Notes under the pieces: model-generated | Told to the model about the DNA's origin: nothing | Databases searched by the model: none | The model's input: only the letters and a program-made list of their open reading frames with translations | NCBI RefSeq assembly: GCF_030816615.1 | Contig: NZ_JAUSYD010000001.1 | Coordinates: forward strand, 310,001-374,000 | Direction: 5' to 3' | Length of the DNA: 64,000 nt | Source of the DNA: Streptomyces sp. B1I3 | GTDB lineage: Bacteria > Actinomycetota > Actinomycetes > Streptomycetales > Streptomycetaceae | In this document: piece after piece, positions 47,586-58,248 of the stretch | How the letters are laid out: every line of letters starts with the position of its first letter | Position numbering within the stretch: position 1 is the stretch's first letter | Position numbers and translations under genes: made by a program

Positions 47586-49145
47586 ATGACCACGGCCCCG
47601 AACCCGATCCCCCTCCCCGTCACCGCCGTCACCTGCCTCGAGGACCGCGCCCACGTCGAGCGTGCCGCCGTACTCGACCTGGAGGCGGGGGTCCAGCGTC
47701 TGCGTCTCGGCCCGGTCAGTGCGCTGGCCGTCGACCGGACACTGCACGCCGAACTGACCGCCGAACACCCGGCGGCCGTACTCGACGTGCGGATCGTCCG
47801 GAGCTGGACGCCACGCGGCCCGCTCCCGCACACCGACGACTCGGCCCTGCGCCGGCGGATACACACCCTCGAAGGGGAGCGACTCACCCTCGAGCAGCGG
47901 CGGGACCGGCTGCACACCCGGCGCGACCTCCTCGGCCGCCTCGCCGCCGATTTCCTGAGGGACATCGGCGACGGTGCCGGTCACGGAGAGACCGACAGGG
48001 CGCGCTGGGCCCGTGAACTGGACCGGATCGACGACGAGCGCGCCTCGTGCGGCGATCAACTACGCACTGTGGAGACCCGGTTGGCTGCCCTCGTCGAGGA
48101 ACTGCGGGAGGCCGGGCAGGTCCTGCAGGCATCGGAGGAGGAGCCCGCCGAGCTCGTCGGCCATGTCGAACTGACCGTGGAGACCGCGGTCGCCGGGCGA
48201 GTCGGCCTGCATCTGAGCCACCTCACCTCGTGTGCGCTGTGGCGGCCCGCCTACCGTGCCGTGCTCGACGGGGACCTCCTGACGCTGGAGACCGACGCGA
48301 TGGTCTGGCAGCGCACCGGAGAGGACTGGCCGGACGTACGGCTGACGCTGTCGACGGCGCGCTCGGCGCTCGCCACCGACCCGCCGCACCTGAGCGAGGA
48401 CCGGCTGACGCTCACGGACCGCTCCGCCGCGGAACGCCGTACGGTCGACGTCGAGTTGCGAGAGGAGGAGGTCGGGAGCCTCGGCCCGGCCCCCGTCCTC
48501 GGTCTGCCGGGCGTGGACGACGGCGGAGAGGCGCGGGTACTGCGGTCCCCTGCGCGGGTCTCCGTACCCGGTGACGGCCGCGCGCACCGCGTCCCGCTGT
48601 CCACGTTCACCACGGTCGCGCGCAGTGAGTACGCCTGCTCGCCCGAACTGTCTCCCCTGGTCACCAGGGTGGTGCGGGGCGACAATCTGGCCGGCCACGC
48701 ATTGCTCGCCGGGCCCGTGGACCTGATCCGCGACAGTGGCTTCGGCGGCCGTGGCACGCTGGACTTCACTGCCCCCGGCGCCTGCGTCGAGCTCGCTTTC
48801 GGCAGCTGTGACGACCACAGGGTGGTACGTCGTGCCGAGGAGTCCCGCGACTCCTCCGGGCTCACGCAGCGGACCCTCGTCACCCGCACGATCCACCTGC
48901 ACCTGTCCCGGTTCAGTGCGCCCGCGGAGCAGGACGACCGGGTGGTCGTCCTGCGGGAACGGCTCCCGGTCTCCGAAGTCTCCTCGGTGGAGGTACGTCT
49001 GCGGCGGGAGTCCTGCCTGCCCGCTCCCGATGCGGTCGACGAGGAAGGCATCGTCCGCTGGGACGTCACGCTTCCGCCCGACGGCCACCGCACGGTCACC
49101 CTCGTCTACGAGCTGTCGGCGAGCGCCAAAGTGACCGGCCTCTGA
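47586..49145 (+). CDS. DUF4139/DUF4140 protein, short form
   Basis: A 519-aa paralogue of the preceding protein with the same order: N-terminal beta domain (TAVTCLEDRAHVERAAVLDLEAGVQRLRLGPVSALAVD), a charged helical coiled-coil-like region (about 90-190, with many E/R/L), then the DUF4139 part (CALWRPAYRAVLDGDLLTLETDAMVWQRTGEDWPDVRLTLSTAR; SEYACSPELSPLVTRVVRGDN). It lacks the long proline-rich insert. It starts eight bases after the previous stop and is surely co-transcribed. Divergence between the two is high, so the duplication is old or they were always a heteromeric pair. Function is unknown. Confidence 0.8.
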   Translation: MTTAPNPIPLPVTAVTCLEDRAHVERAAVLDLEAGVQRLRLGPVSALAVDRTLHAELTAEHPAAVLDVRIVRSWTPRGPLPHTDDSALRRRIHTLEGERLTLEQRRDRLHTRRDLLGRLAADFLRDIGDGAGHGETDRARWARELDRIDDERASCGDQLRTVETRLAALVEELREAGQVLQASEEEPAELVGHVELTVETAVAGRVGLHLSHLTSCALWRPAYRAVLDGDLLTLETDAMVWQRTGEDWPDVRLTLSTARSALATDPPHLSEDRLTLTDRSAAERRTVDVELREEEVGSLGPAPVLGLPGVDDGGEARVLRSPARVSVPGDGRAHRVPLSTFTTVARSEYACSPELSPLVTRVVRGDNLAGHALLAGPVDLIRDSGFGGRGTLDFTAPGACVELAFGSCDDHRVVRRAEESRDSSGLTQRTLVTRTIHLHLSRFSAPAEQDDRVVVLRERLPVSEVSSVEVRLRRESCLPAPDAVDEEGIVRWDVTLPPDGHRTVTLVYELSASAKVTGL

Positions 49146-49235
49146 ATTCCACGGTCCGCCGTGACGAACCGCGGGGGCCGGTCCGACCTGTGCGGCTCAA
49201 CGACCGCATACGGGACCGAGGTGCGGGCCGAGGGC

Positions 49236-49251
49236 GGGAGAGCGCTCTACC
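49236..49251. promoter_or_regulatory. LacI-type operator upstream of the LacI gene
   Basis: GGGAGAGCGCTCTACC, a near-perfect palindrome with central CG, 32 bases before the LacI gene start. It matches the boxes at 51583 and 51754 and resembles CebR-type boxes of Streptomyces. Autoregulation is the natural reading. Confidence 0.7.
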
Positions 49252-49282
49252 GGTTCGCTGGGGACCCGATAGGGTGCGGAGC

Positions 49283-50326
49283 ATGACCAGACAACCGCCG
49301 ACCCTGGAGGACGTCGCACGGGAGGCGGGTGTCTCGCGCGCCACCGTCTCCCGCGTCATCAATGGCATCCGGAACGTCGACCCCGCCATCCAGGAGGTGG
49401 TGCGCAACGCGATCGAGCGAACGGGCTACACCCCCAACAGCGCCGCACGCTCGCTGGTGACCCGACGGGCCGAGACCATCGCCCTGGTCGTCTCCGGCGC
49501 GGGCGACAACGACTCCGAGAGCGAACGGACCGCCTTCGCGACCCGCGTGTTCGCGGACCCCTTCTTCGGACGGGTGGTCGACGGTGTCATCACGTTCCTG
49601 CGCCCGCGATCGATGCATCCCGTCCTCATGTTCGCGGAGTCGGAGGCGGCCCGGCGGGAGGTGCTGGCCTATCTGCGGCAGGGCCGGGCGGACGGTGCGC
49701 TGATCTTCTCCACACACGCCGAGGATCCGCTGCCGGCGCTCCTGGCGGCGGAGAGCCTGCACTGCGTGTTGTTCGCACGACCCGCCACGGCCGCCCCGGT
49801 CAGTTATGTCGACCTCGCCCACCAGGACGGTGGGCGACTGGCCGCCGAGCACCTGCTGGCCCGCGGCTGCCGGCGCATCGCCACCGTCACCGGACCGCTG
49901 GATCTGCCCGCCGCCCAGGACCGGCTCACCGGCTTCCGCGACGCCATGGCGCGGCACGGTCACCCGTACGTCCCTATCGCCGAGGGCGGCTTCACGCTCG
50001 ACAGCGGGGCGGCAGCCACGGCCCGCCTGCTGACCGAACACCCCCGCATCGACGGGGTGTTCGCAGCCAATGACCTGATGGCGCAGGGCGCATGCCAGGT
50101 ACTGCGGGAACAGGGCAGGCGGATACCGCAGGACGTGGCGGTCGTCGGTTTCGACGACTCCGTCACCGCAAGCGCATGCCGGCCGCGGCTGACCACGATC
50201 CGCCAGCCGATGGAGGACATGGCGGCCACGATGGCGCGCATCCTCCAGGAACACATCGAGGGGGCCCGCACCGAGCCCACCTCGGTGATCTTCGAGCCGC
50301 AGCTGGTGGTGCGCGAGTCGGCGTAG
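49283..50326 (+). CDS. LacI-family transcriptional regulator
   Basis: A 347-aa repressor. The N-terminal TLEDVAREAGVSRATVSRVINGIRNVDPAIQEVVRNAIERTGYTPN (about residues 7-52) is a standard LacI helix-turn-helix plus hinge (NSAARSLVTRRAETIALVV), and the rest is a periplasmic-binding-like sugar sensor ending VVGFDDSVTASACRPRLTTIRQP. It should respond to an oligosaccharide. The ATG at 49283 begins the domain. The box 32 bases upstream recurs before the DUF1996 and GH3 genes, so these are probable targets. A relation to CebR or BglR is inferred only from operator similarity. Confidence 0.92.
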   Translation: MTRQPPTLEDVAREAGVSRATVSRVINGIRNVDPAIQEVVRNAIERTGYTPNSAARSLVTRRAETIALVVSGAGDNDSESERTAFATRVFADPFFGRVVDGVITFLRPRSMHPVLMFAESEAARREVLAYLRQGRADGALIFSTHAEDPLPALLAAESLHCVLFARPATAAPVSYVDLAHQDGGRLAAEHLLARGCRRIATVTGPLDLPAAQDRLTGFRDAMARHGHPYVPIAEGGFTLDSGAAATARLLTEHPRIDGVFAANDLMAQGACQVLREQGRRIPQDVAVVGFDDSVTASACRPRLTTIRQPMEDMAATMARILQEHIEGARTEPTSVIFEPQLVVRESA

Positions 50327-50442
50327 GCGCCGCCCCGTGGAAGTGGCTCGCCGCGAGTCCGGCGGCAGAGCCGACGGGGCCCGCACCGCGCGCCGTCGGG
50401 GCGCGCGGAACGGGCCGATGAGCGGATGGCAGGCAGGGCAGG

Positions 50443-51520
50443 TCAGGGCAGCCGGTAGTCGGCGCCCAGAGCCGCGCCCTCCCCGGGGTGGTTCTGGTCG
50501 TACCCACGGGCGTCGCACTGCAGGCCCCCGACGATGCAGTGGCCGACGAGTGCCTGGAGCGTCGGCTCGTTCCAGGCGTTGAAGAAGTCGTAGTGGAACG
50601 AGTACCCGCGTCCGCTGGCCAGCCTGACCTGCGACATGTCACCGTCCACGGGCCACGCCATCTTGAACTCGATCATGGGAAGCGCCACAGGGTGACTCGT
50701 CGGGCAGACGTTGTTGTTGGTGCCCGGCTTCACGAGGGGGTAGGCCATGTGACTCTGGTGGGTCGGCGTGTCGAGGTACCGTCCGTCCCAGCAACTCGGC
50801 GCCTGCATGCGCAGGTTGAGCTGGGATCCGGTCGGGCAGTTCTGCGGGAAGTCGACGTTCTTGAAGCTCTCCCCGCACTCCCAGCCCTCCACCCAGCCCG
50901 GATGGTTACGGAAGTCCTGGGCGCTCTGCATGGGGTTGGCGACGACGAAGCGCAGGCCCTTGGGGAAGGGCCGCACGCTGGTGTAGTCGGTGACACCGGC
51001 CTTGTAGTAGATGACCTGCGGACCGCTCGGCAGGATCTTCTTGTCACCCTTGTAGAGGGAGGGCATCCAGTACGCCGAGGAGTCACCGGGCGCCTTGCAC
51101 GTGGTGTTGCCGCCGTACAGCGAGGAACTGGTGCTGCTCGCGTTCGTCGCCGTGTTGCCCATGAACGTGTGGTCGTGGGACATGCCGGACTGCGCCGGGT
51201 AGACGATCGGGTCGTCGGGCGCGGTGTGGGTCACCGCACAGTTCGCCTGGAACTCGTGGAAGTAGCGGGGCGCCGGCTCCCGGTCGGACGGCTGCACGCC
51301 CGTGACGGGCGGGTTCGCCGGAATGTAGCCGTCACCGTCCACGTCGTCGCCGGAGGGCATCAGTGACGCGGCCATGGTGTGCCCGGCGTGCGCGACGCTC
51401 GCCGTGACGGTGGCCGAGCCCGGGTCGGCGGCAGCGGTGATCGTGCCGACGCCGAAGACCGTGGTGACGAACGCCGTACAGATGAGTAAGGCGGAGAAGC
51501 TTTCTGGAGCGCTGTTTCAT
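50443..51520 (-). pseudogene. Secreted DUF1996 protein, frameshifted in the signal peptide
   Basis: The main frame (51375-50443) gives DUF1996: YFHEFQANCAVTHTAPDDPIVYPAQSGMSHDHTFMGN and many Cys, Trp and aromatic residues, as in the secreted family found in fungi and actinobacteria. That frame lacks a signal peptide. A better start, ATG 51520 with a GAGG ribosome site, encodes MKQRSRKLL; deleting one base of the GG at plus-strand 51493-51494 would continue as ALLICTAFVTTVFGVGTITAAAD, a perfect export signal running into the main frame. The full protein would be about 358 aa. The restored frame contains a rare TTA leucine codon (51487-51489). DUF1996 function is unknown. Two LacI-type boxes lie upstream. 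It is either a true defect or a consensus error. Confidence 0.75.
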
Positions 51521-51582
51521 GTGAGACCTCGTCGAAGGAGTGGGGGCCTGCCCCGCCGCCGGGTGATACGGCGGGGACATAT

Positions 51583-51598
51583 GGGAGAGCGCTCTCCC
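51583..51598. promoter_or_regulatory. LacI-type operator upstream of DUF1996
   Basis: GGGAGAGCGCTCTCCC is a perfect 16-bp palindrome, 63 bases upstream of the inferred DUF1996 start codon (51520). Confidence 0.75.
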
Positions 51599-51753
51599 GC
51601 TGCGCGTGCGGAGCCCCCACGGCGAAGGGCTCCGCACTCCGATCAGTTCCGGCCATCACCCCGGAGGGGTGAGTGGCACCGAGGCACCGAGGCACCGACC
51701 GGAGTGCTGCACTGCGGGCGGCCCTCCCAGCCGCACGTAGCGGCACGACAGAC

Positions 51754-51769
51754 GGGAGAGCGCTCTCCA
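51754..51769. promoter_or_regulatory. Second LacI-type operator upstream of DUF1996
   Basis: GGGAGAGCGCTCTCCA is nearly identical to the box at 51583 and 156 bases beyond its far edge. The pair, about 171 bases apart, would allow looping by a tetrameric repressor. No gene lies between this site and the GH1 terminator at 51902. Confidence 0.7.
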
Positions 51770-51901
51770 GTGAGAGTGGCGCGTAGTCGTGAGCCTGTCA
51801 ATGCTTCCGGAGACGCCTGCGGGCATCTCCTCCCACGGACGGCGGCGTCGCCGGGGTCCCCACGCGGTCACGGTGCCCGACGACACGGCACCCGACGACC
51901 A

Positions 51902-51941
51902 CAGCCCCTGTCACAGGCAGCGCGGCCTGTGACAGGGGCTG
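51902..51941 (-). terminator. Strong terminator after the ABC-GH1 operon
   Basis: Perfect 17-bp arms (51902-51918 and 51925-51941) with a 6-nt loop, 18 bases past the stop of the GH1 gene on the minus strand. It also shields the DUF1996 promoter region from read-through. Confidence 0.85.
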
Positions 51942-51958
51942 GGCTCCACGGGCTGCTG

Positions 51959-53314
<1,356 letters not shown>

Positions 53315-53370
53315 AAGGTACCTCACAGGACTCGAGCAGGTGGGAAAGGTCAAGCGGTCGGTGGGCGCGG

Positions 53371-54246
53371 CTACTTGACGGCGCCGGCGGTGAGACCGGT
53401 GACGAGGTAGCGCTGGAGGAGCAGGAACCCGGCGACGACGGGCAGGCTCACCACGAGGGAGGCCGCCATGATCTGGTTCCAGTACACGTCGTTCTGCGTG
53501 GAGTAGCCCTGCAGGCCGACGGCGAGGGTGCGGGTGGTGTCGTTGGTCATGACGGAGGCGAAGAGGACCTCGCCCCAGGCCGTCATGAACGCGTACACGG
53601 CGACGGCGACGATGCCGGGGATCGCCGCGGGCACGATGACCCGGAACAGCGCGCCGAGCGGGCCGCAGCCGTCCACCTTGGCCGCCTCGTCCAGGTCCCT
53701 GGGCACCGAGTCGAAGTATCCGATCAGCATCCAGATGGAGAAGGGGAGGGAGAAGGTGAGGTACGTGAGGATGAGGCCGCCCCGCGACCCGAACAGCGCG
53801 ATACCGGTGGCGTTGCCGATGTTCACGTAGATGAGGAAGAGCGGCAGGAGGAACAGGATGCCGGGGAACATCTGCGTCGAGAGGACGGTCACCGTGAACA
53901 CGCGCTTGCCGCGGAAGTTGTAGCGGCTGACGGCATAGGCCGCGAACACCGCGATCACCACGGAGCAGACGGTCGCCGTCCCGGCGACGACCAGCGAGTT
54001 CATGAAGTAGTCGGCGAGAGGGACCGTGTCCCAGATGTCGAAGTAGGGACTGATCGTCAGGCCCGAGGGGATCCACTGGAACTTGCCGGACACGTCCTCC
54101 AGCGGCTTGAGGGAGCTGGTGACCATGACGAACACCGGCAGGACGACGAAGACGGTGAGAAGCGTCAGGAAGATCCGCCGCACCCACAGGAACGACTGTG
54201 GGGGCGCCATCGGGGAGCGGGCTTCGCGCTGGGCTGTCCTAGGCAT
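53371..54246 (-). CDS. Sugar ABC transporter permease (MalG-type)
   Basis: A 291-aa protein with six predicted membrane helices. The EAA loop reads [27 protein letters not shown], the site where the ATPase docks. The start ([29 protein letters not shown]) is typical of MalG/CUT1 permeases. Its ATG overlaps the stop of the partner permease by 8 bases, indicating coupling. It imports oligosaccharides with the neighbouring permease and binding protein. No ATPase gene is nearby; in Streptomyces such CUT1 systems usually share the MsiK ATPase encoded elsewhere. Confidence 0.93.
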   Translation of the reverse strand: MPRTAQREARSPMAPPQSFLWVRRIFLTLLTVFVVLPVFVMVTSSLKPLEDVSGKFQWIPSGLTISPYFDIWDTVPLADYFMNSLVVAGTATVCSVVIAVFAAYAVSRYNFRGKRVFTVTVLSTQMFPGILFLLPLFLIYVNIGNATGIALFGSRGGLILTYLTFSLPFSIWMLIGYFDSVPRDLDEAAKVDGCGPLGALFRVIVPAAIPGIVAVAVYAFMTAWGEVLFASVMTNDTTRTLAVGLQGYSTQNDVYWNQIMAASLVVSLPVVAGFLLLQRYLVTGLTAGAVK

Positions 54247-55252
54247 CGGTGGCCTTCTTTCCTCGGGACGTGAACAGGAGGTAGAGGCCGGTCACGACGA
54301 GCAGGAACAGGAGCAGCAGTACCGACATCGCCGACCCCGTGCCGAAGTTCCAGGTCTGGAACGAGGACTGGTAGATGTGGAGGGAGATCAGGTCCGCCGA
54401 CTCCGGTGCCGCCTTGCCGAACAGGACGAAGGGGGTGTTGAAGTCGTTGAAGGTCCACAGGAACAGCACGAGTACGAGGACCTGGTTGACGGGGCGCAGC
54501 GACGGCAGGGTGATGCGGCGTATCTGCTGCCAGACCCCGGCGCCGTCCAGGGCCGCCGCTTCGTAGATGTCCCGGGGGATGTTCTGGAGGCCGGCCATCA
54601 TGATGAGGAAGGCGAAGGGCCAGCCCTTCCACACCGAGACGACCAGCAGCGTGACGAAGGCGTTGTCGCCGATGAGCCAGAACGGCGGGCTGTCGGTGAG
54701 GCCAAGCTGGTCGTGGATGACGTGGTTGATGATGCCGTTGTCGCGCTGGAACATGAACGCCCAGGTGATGACGGCAGCGTAGACGGGAAGGGCGTACGGC
54801 ACGAGGAAGAGCGTGCGCAGGAAGCCTCTGCCGCGGAAGTTCTCCTGCATGAAGACCGCGGCGGCGGTGCCGATGAACCAGCACAGCCCCACCGACAGCG
54901 CGGTGAACAGGCAGGTGGTCAGGAACGACCGCACCAGCGCCTCGCCCACCGGGGCGTCGAAGTCGATCGAGACGGCGTAGTTGTCGAAACCGGCCCACGG
55001 CGCGGTGGCCCAGTCCCGGATGTAGAACTGGGTGAGCTGCCGGAAGCTGACGACGATGCCGATGATCATCGGCACCAGGTGGACCAGCAGCTCGAGGAGC
55101 AGGGCGGGGAGCAGCAGCAGGTACGGCAGGCCGATCTTGCGCAGCCGCCCGGAGCGGCGTCTGCGCGGCGCCGCTCCGGGGTTGTTCTTCTCTGCTGTCC
55201 GCTCGCCGGGGACGGGGGCGGCGGTTGTGGTCATGGTGGTGTCCGTGCTCAC
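54239..55252 (-). CDS. Sugar ABC transporter permease (MalF-type)
   Basis: A 337-aa protein with six membrane helices and a proline/arginine-rich N-terminus. The EAA motif is YEAAALDGAGVWQQIRRITLPSLRPV. The segment LLLPALLLELLVHLVPMIIGIVVSF is the first helix typical of CUT1 permeases. The GTG at 55252 overlaps the binding-protein stop (GTGA); an in-frame ATG at 55234 is the alternative start. It pairs with the downstream MalG-type permease. Confidence 0.93.
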   Translation of the reverse strand: MSTDTTMTTTAAPVPGERTAEKNNPGAAPRRRRSGRLRKIGLPYLLLLPALLLELLVHLVPMIIGIVVSFRQLTQFYIRDWATAPWAGFDNYAVSIDFDAPVGEALVRSFLTTCLFTALSVGLCWFIGTAAAVFMQENFRGRGFLRTLFLVPYALPVYAAVITWAFMFQRDNGIINHVIHDQLGLTDSPPFWLIGDNAFVTLLVVSVWKGWPFAFLIMMAGLQNIPRDIYEAAALDGAGVWQQIRRITLPSLRPVNQVLVLVLFLWTFNDFNTPFVLFGKAAPESADLISLHIYQSSFQTWNFGTGSAMSVLLLLFLLVVTGLYLLFTSRGKKATDA

Positions 55253-56565
55253 TTCTTGGGCATCTGCTGCTGGGCCTTTTCGAGCTTCGCCTTGACCGAT
55301 GCGGTCGTCACCGCGCGGCCGGCGGCCGCGTCGGCGAAGAGCTCCTTGACCGCCGTGCCGACGACGGTCTCGAACTGCGACTCCTCGGGGACCTGGGGCA
55401 GGGCGGCGGCACTGGTGGCGAGGGTCTCCCGCAGGGGAGAGAGCGCGAAGGTGTTGAACGCGGCGTCCTCCTGCGCGGCCTTGACCGGCGGGATGGAGCC
55501 GTATTCCTTGTTCAGGACCGTCTGCTCCGCGTCGCTGGTCATGAACTTCACGAACTTCTTGGCGCCGTCGATGTTCTTGGTGTTGTTGAAGACGGCCAGG
55601 TTGATGCCGGCGACCATCGAGTTCGTGCCCTTGCCCTCGCCGGGCTCCCCCGACTGGACCGGGGCGGGCACCACGTCCCACTCGTCCTTGTTCATGCCCT
55701 GGGCCTCGAAGGTGGCGGCGGCGGTCTGCCACAGCACCATGGCCGTCTTGTCCTTGGCGAAGTCGCTCAGGGACTGGTTCTGCGCGTACTCGGCGTTGCC
55801 GGGCGCGATGATCTTGTCCTTGGCCATGAGGTCGACGTACTGCTTGACGGCGGCCACCGCCCCGTCGGACGTGAAGTCCGCCTTGCCGTCGGCGGTGAAG
55901 AAGTCGGCTCCGTGCTGCTTCGCGAGGACGAAGACCTGGTGGATGTTGTTGGAGAGGTTCGAACCTTCCGCGCCGAGTCCCCACTTGCCGTCCTTGGACA
56001 GCTTCTTGCCGGCCTCGGTCACCTCGTCCCACGTCGTGGGGGGCTTCTTGATGCCGGCGTCGGCGAACATCTTCTTGTTGTAGTAGAGCGCGTAGGCCAT
56101 GGAGTACAGCGGCACGGCGGCCGGGTCCTTGCCCTGCACGCCGGTCGAGCCGAGTGCGGACTCGACGAAGCGGTCCTTGCCGCCTATCGCCTCGAAGTTC
56201 TTCTCGTCCCAGGGCAGCAGCGCGCCGGTGGCCTGCAGCGAGGCGCTCCAGGTGTTCCCGATGTTCAGGACGTCCGGCCCCTGACCGGAGGTGGTGGCGG
56301 TGAGGATGCGGTTCAGCAGGTCACCCCAGGGCACCACCTCGAGCTTGACCTTGATGCCCGTCTCCTTCTCGAACTTGTCGAGTTCGGGCTGCAGGACCTT
56401 CTTGTCGACCTCGAGGCTGGCGCCCTGGTTGGAGGCCCAGTACGTGAGCGTCTTCGGCTGCTCGTTGGATCCACCCGACCCGGACGACCCACCGCCGCAG
56501 GCAGCCGCGGTGAGAACGAGCGAGAGGGTGACGGCACCGACGGCCGCGGCTCGGATTCTGCGCAT
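55249..56565 (-). CDS. Extracellular sugar-binding lipoprotein of the ABC transporter
   Basis: A 438-aa protein with a lipoprotein signal ending LTAAACGGGSSG, where the Cys near residue 23 would be lipidated. The mature part is a family 1 solute-binding protein: LTYWASNQGASLEVDKKVLQPELDKFEKETGIKVKLEVVPWGDLLNRI and GPDVLNIGNTW are characteristic. It captures an oligosaccharide, probably a beta-glucan fragment given the GH1 gene in the operon. It is the first gene of the operon; the ATG at 56565 is about 90 bases from a putative operator. Divergent from the ROK regulator gene. Confidence 0.93.
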   Translation of the reverse strand: MRRIRAAAVGAVTLSLVLTAAACGGGSSGSGGSNEQPKTLTYWASNQGASLEVDKKVLQPELDKFEKETGIKVKLEVVPWGDLLNRILTATTSGQGPDVLNIGNTWSASLQATGALLPWDEKNFEAIGGKDRFVESALGSTGVQGKDPAAVPLYSMAYALYYNKKMFADAGIKKPPTTWDEVTEAGKKLSKDGKWGLGAEGSNLSNNIHQVFVLAKQHGADFFTADGKADFTSDGAVAAVKQYVDLMAKDKIIAPGNAEYAQNQSLSDFAKDKTAMVLWQTAAATFEAQGMNKDEWDVVPAPVQSGEPGEGKGTNSMVAGINLAVFNNTKNIDGAKKFVKFMTSDAEQTVLNKEYGSIPPVKAAQEDAAFNTFALSPLRETLATSAAALPQVPEESQFETVVGTAVKELFADAAAGRAVTTASVKAKLEKAQQQMPKK

Positions 56566-56650
56566 GACTCCAGGGGCCTTTCAGAAGTGGCGGATGTCCG
56601 CCGCGGGCCGGGTCGGAGCGGAGCTCCACATTTGGACCCTCAAACCCACA

Positions 56651-56679
56651 CGGCTTAATTTAGGATGTGAGTTAAACCG
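56651..56679. promoter_or_regulatory. Imperfect inverted repeat in the ROK/ABC divergent promoter
   Basis: CGGCTTAA (56651-56658) and TTAAACCG (56672-56679) match at 7 of 8 positions as an inverted repeat with a 13-base spacer. The patch is AT-rich in an otherwise GC-rich gap between the divergent transporter operon and ROK gene. It is probably the operator of the ROK regulator, overlapping one or both promoters. Confidence 0.55.
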
Positions 56680-56750
56680 CAAGTGAAGGTCGCGTCAAGG
56701 GGTGCCGCGGCGGTATGTTGCAGAGGTGAGCTTCAAGAAGAGGGGGCAGG

Positions 56751-58076
56751 GTGAAAGTACGCAGCGGTCGGACGGTGCGTGACCTGCGGCGCGAGAACCG
56801 CACCGCCGTATTGCAACGTTTGTATTTCGATGGCCCGTTGAGCCGTTTTTCGCTCGGACCGCTGACCGGGCTGAGCTCCGGCTCCGTGAGCAACGTGGTG
56901 GCCGAACTGGTCGCCGAGGGCCTGGTCGAGGAGGCCGGCAGCGTCGACTCCGCCGGCGGGCGCCCGCGCACCCTTCTGCGTATCCGGCCCCAGAGCCGTT
57001 ACATGATCGGTGTCGACATCGGCGAGACCCGGGTGAGGGTCGAACTCTTCGACCTCGCCCTCACCGAGCTCGCACGGGTCGAGAAACCCCTGTCGCCCGA
57101 CGGGCCCCGGCGCGTCGACCGCTACGACGTGGGAGTCGTGGTGGGGCATCTGCGCGCGGGCATCACCGAGGTCCTGGATCGCGCGGGGATCGCGGCCGAC
57201 CGGCTCCTCGGGGTCGGCGTCGGCGTACCCGGCATCGTCTCCAGGACGCCGGAGGACGGCGCCGTGGTGCACGGCCAGACCATCGGCTGGGACGCCGTGC
57301 CGCTGGAGCGCCTGCTGCGTGAGTCGGTGCCGCTCCCAGGGAACGTCCCGTACTACATCGACAACGGCGCCAAGACGCTCGGTCAGGCCGAGATGTGGTT
57401 CGGCGCGGGGCGCGGGGCGCAGAGCGCCGTGGTCGTCCTCTTCGGTTCCGGTGTGGGCGCCTGCGTGGTCACCGACGACATGAGCCCGGGCCGGGCCGTC
57501 GAGTGGGGGCACCTGACCGTGCGGGTGCGCGGCCGGCGCTGCCGCTGCGGCGCGCTCGGCTGCCTCGAGGCGTACGCGGGCGCGGAGGCGCTTCTGGAGC
57601 GCTGGCGGGAGGCGGGCGGGCAACCGCTCGCCGACGCCGACGAGGAGACCGCGCTCACGGCCATGCTCGCCGCGGCGTACCCGGCCGGGCAGGACGACGG
57701 GGCCGGGCCGGAGTCCGACGCCACCGCCCTGGCCGTCCTGGAGGAGACCGCGGAGTACCTCGGGGCGGGCTTCTCCGACCTGATCAACCTCTTTCAGCCG
57801 GAGCGCATCCTCGTCGGTGGCTGGGCGGGGCTCCAGCTCGGCACCCGCTTCCTGGACTCGGTGCGGGCCCACGCCACTTCGTACGCCCTCGCGTACCCGG
57901 CCGCGCACGTACGCATCGACCTCGGCACCCTGGGGCCGGACGCCGTCACCGTGGGGGCTGCCGCCCTGCCGCTCGCGGACTTCTTCGAGCGCGGCGGCCG
58001 GCAGGAGGAGGCCGGTCCGCAGGAACAGGTCCCGGCGTGGCAGACGACTCTGCAGGACCGGGCCGCGCACGGGTGA
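56751..58076 (+). CDS. ROK-family transcriptional regulator
   Basis: A 441-aa protein with an N-terminal winged helix-turn-helix (about residues 8-70: VRDLRRENRTAVLQRLYFDGPLSRFSLGPLTGLSSGSVSNVVAELVAEGLV) and a sugar-kinase-like ROK domain (IGVDIGETRVRVELFD; GVGVPGIV). The zinc site GRRCRCGALGCLEAYAG (about 261-275) is intact. ROK regulators usually repress sugar genes and respond to a sugar or sugar phosphate. Divergence from the SBP-permease-GH1 operon makes that operon the expected target. The GTG at 56751 is preceded by an AGGGGGCAGG purine run. Confidence 0.92.
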   Translation: MKVRSGRTVRDLRRENRTAVLQRLYFDGPLSRFSLGPLTGLSSGSVSNVVAELVAEGLVEEAGSVDSAGGRPRTLLRIRPQSRYMIGVDIGETRVRVELFDLALTELARVEKPLSPDGPRRVDRYDVGVVVGHLRAGITEVLDRAGIAADRLLGVGVGVPGIVSRTPEDGAVVHGQTIGWDAVPLERLLRESVPLPGNVPYYIDNGAKTLGQAEMWFGAGRGAQSAVVVLFGSGVGACVVTDDMSPGRAVEWGHLTVRVRGRRCRCGALGCLEAYAGAEALLERWREAGGQPLADADEETALTAMLAAAYPAGQDDGAGPESDATALAVLEETAEYLGAGFSDLINLFQPERILVGGWAGLQLGTRFLDSVRAHATSYALAYPAAHVRIDLGTLGPDAVTVGAAALPLADFFERGGRQEEAGPQEQVPAWQTTLQDRAAHG

Positions 58077-58209
58077 GGTGACGCACGGGACCTGTGCGCT
58101 GCTCCCGCCCGTGGCCGCCCGGCCGTCATCCCGCGGGCGGCAGCGGCGGTCCGGCGCACCCGGCGCACCCGGCGCACCCGGCCACGGAACCCGAGGGCTT
58201 CGGGTGGGC

Positions 58210-58239
58210 GTTCCACCGGTCCCGGGAGGCCGGTGGAAC
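58210..58239 (-). terminator. Inverted repeat after the GH3 gene
   Basis: GTTCCACCGG (58210-58219) and CCGGTGGAAC (58230-58239), perfect 10-bp arms with a 10-nt loop, ten bases past the GH3 stop on the minus strand and between two convergent genes. A short 9-bp tandem repeat of GGCGCACCC lies nearby (about 58153-58181). Confidence 0.65.
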
Positions 58240-58248
58240 ATGATGCCG

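Noticed and set aside
58153..58181. 9-bp tandem GGCGCACCC repeat between the ROK and GH3 genes
   Set aside because: Short, GC-rich simple repeat in a convergent gap; no sign of function beyond slippage-prone DNA.
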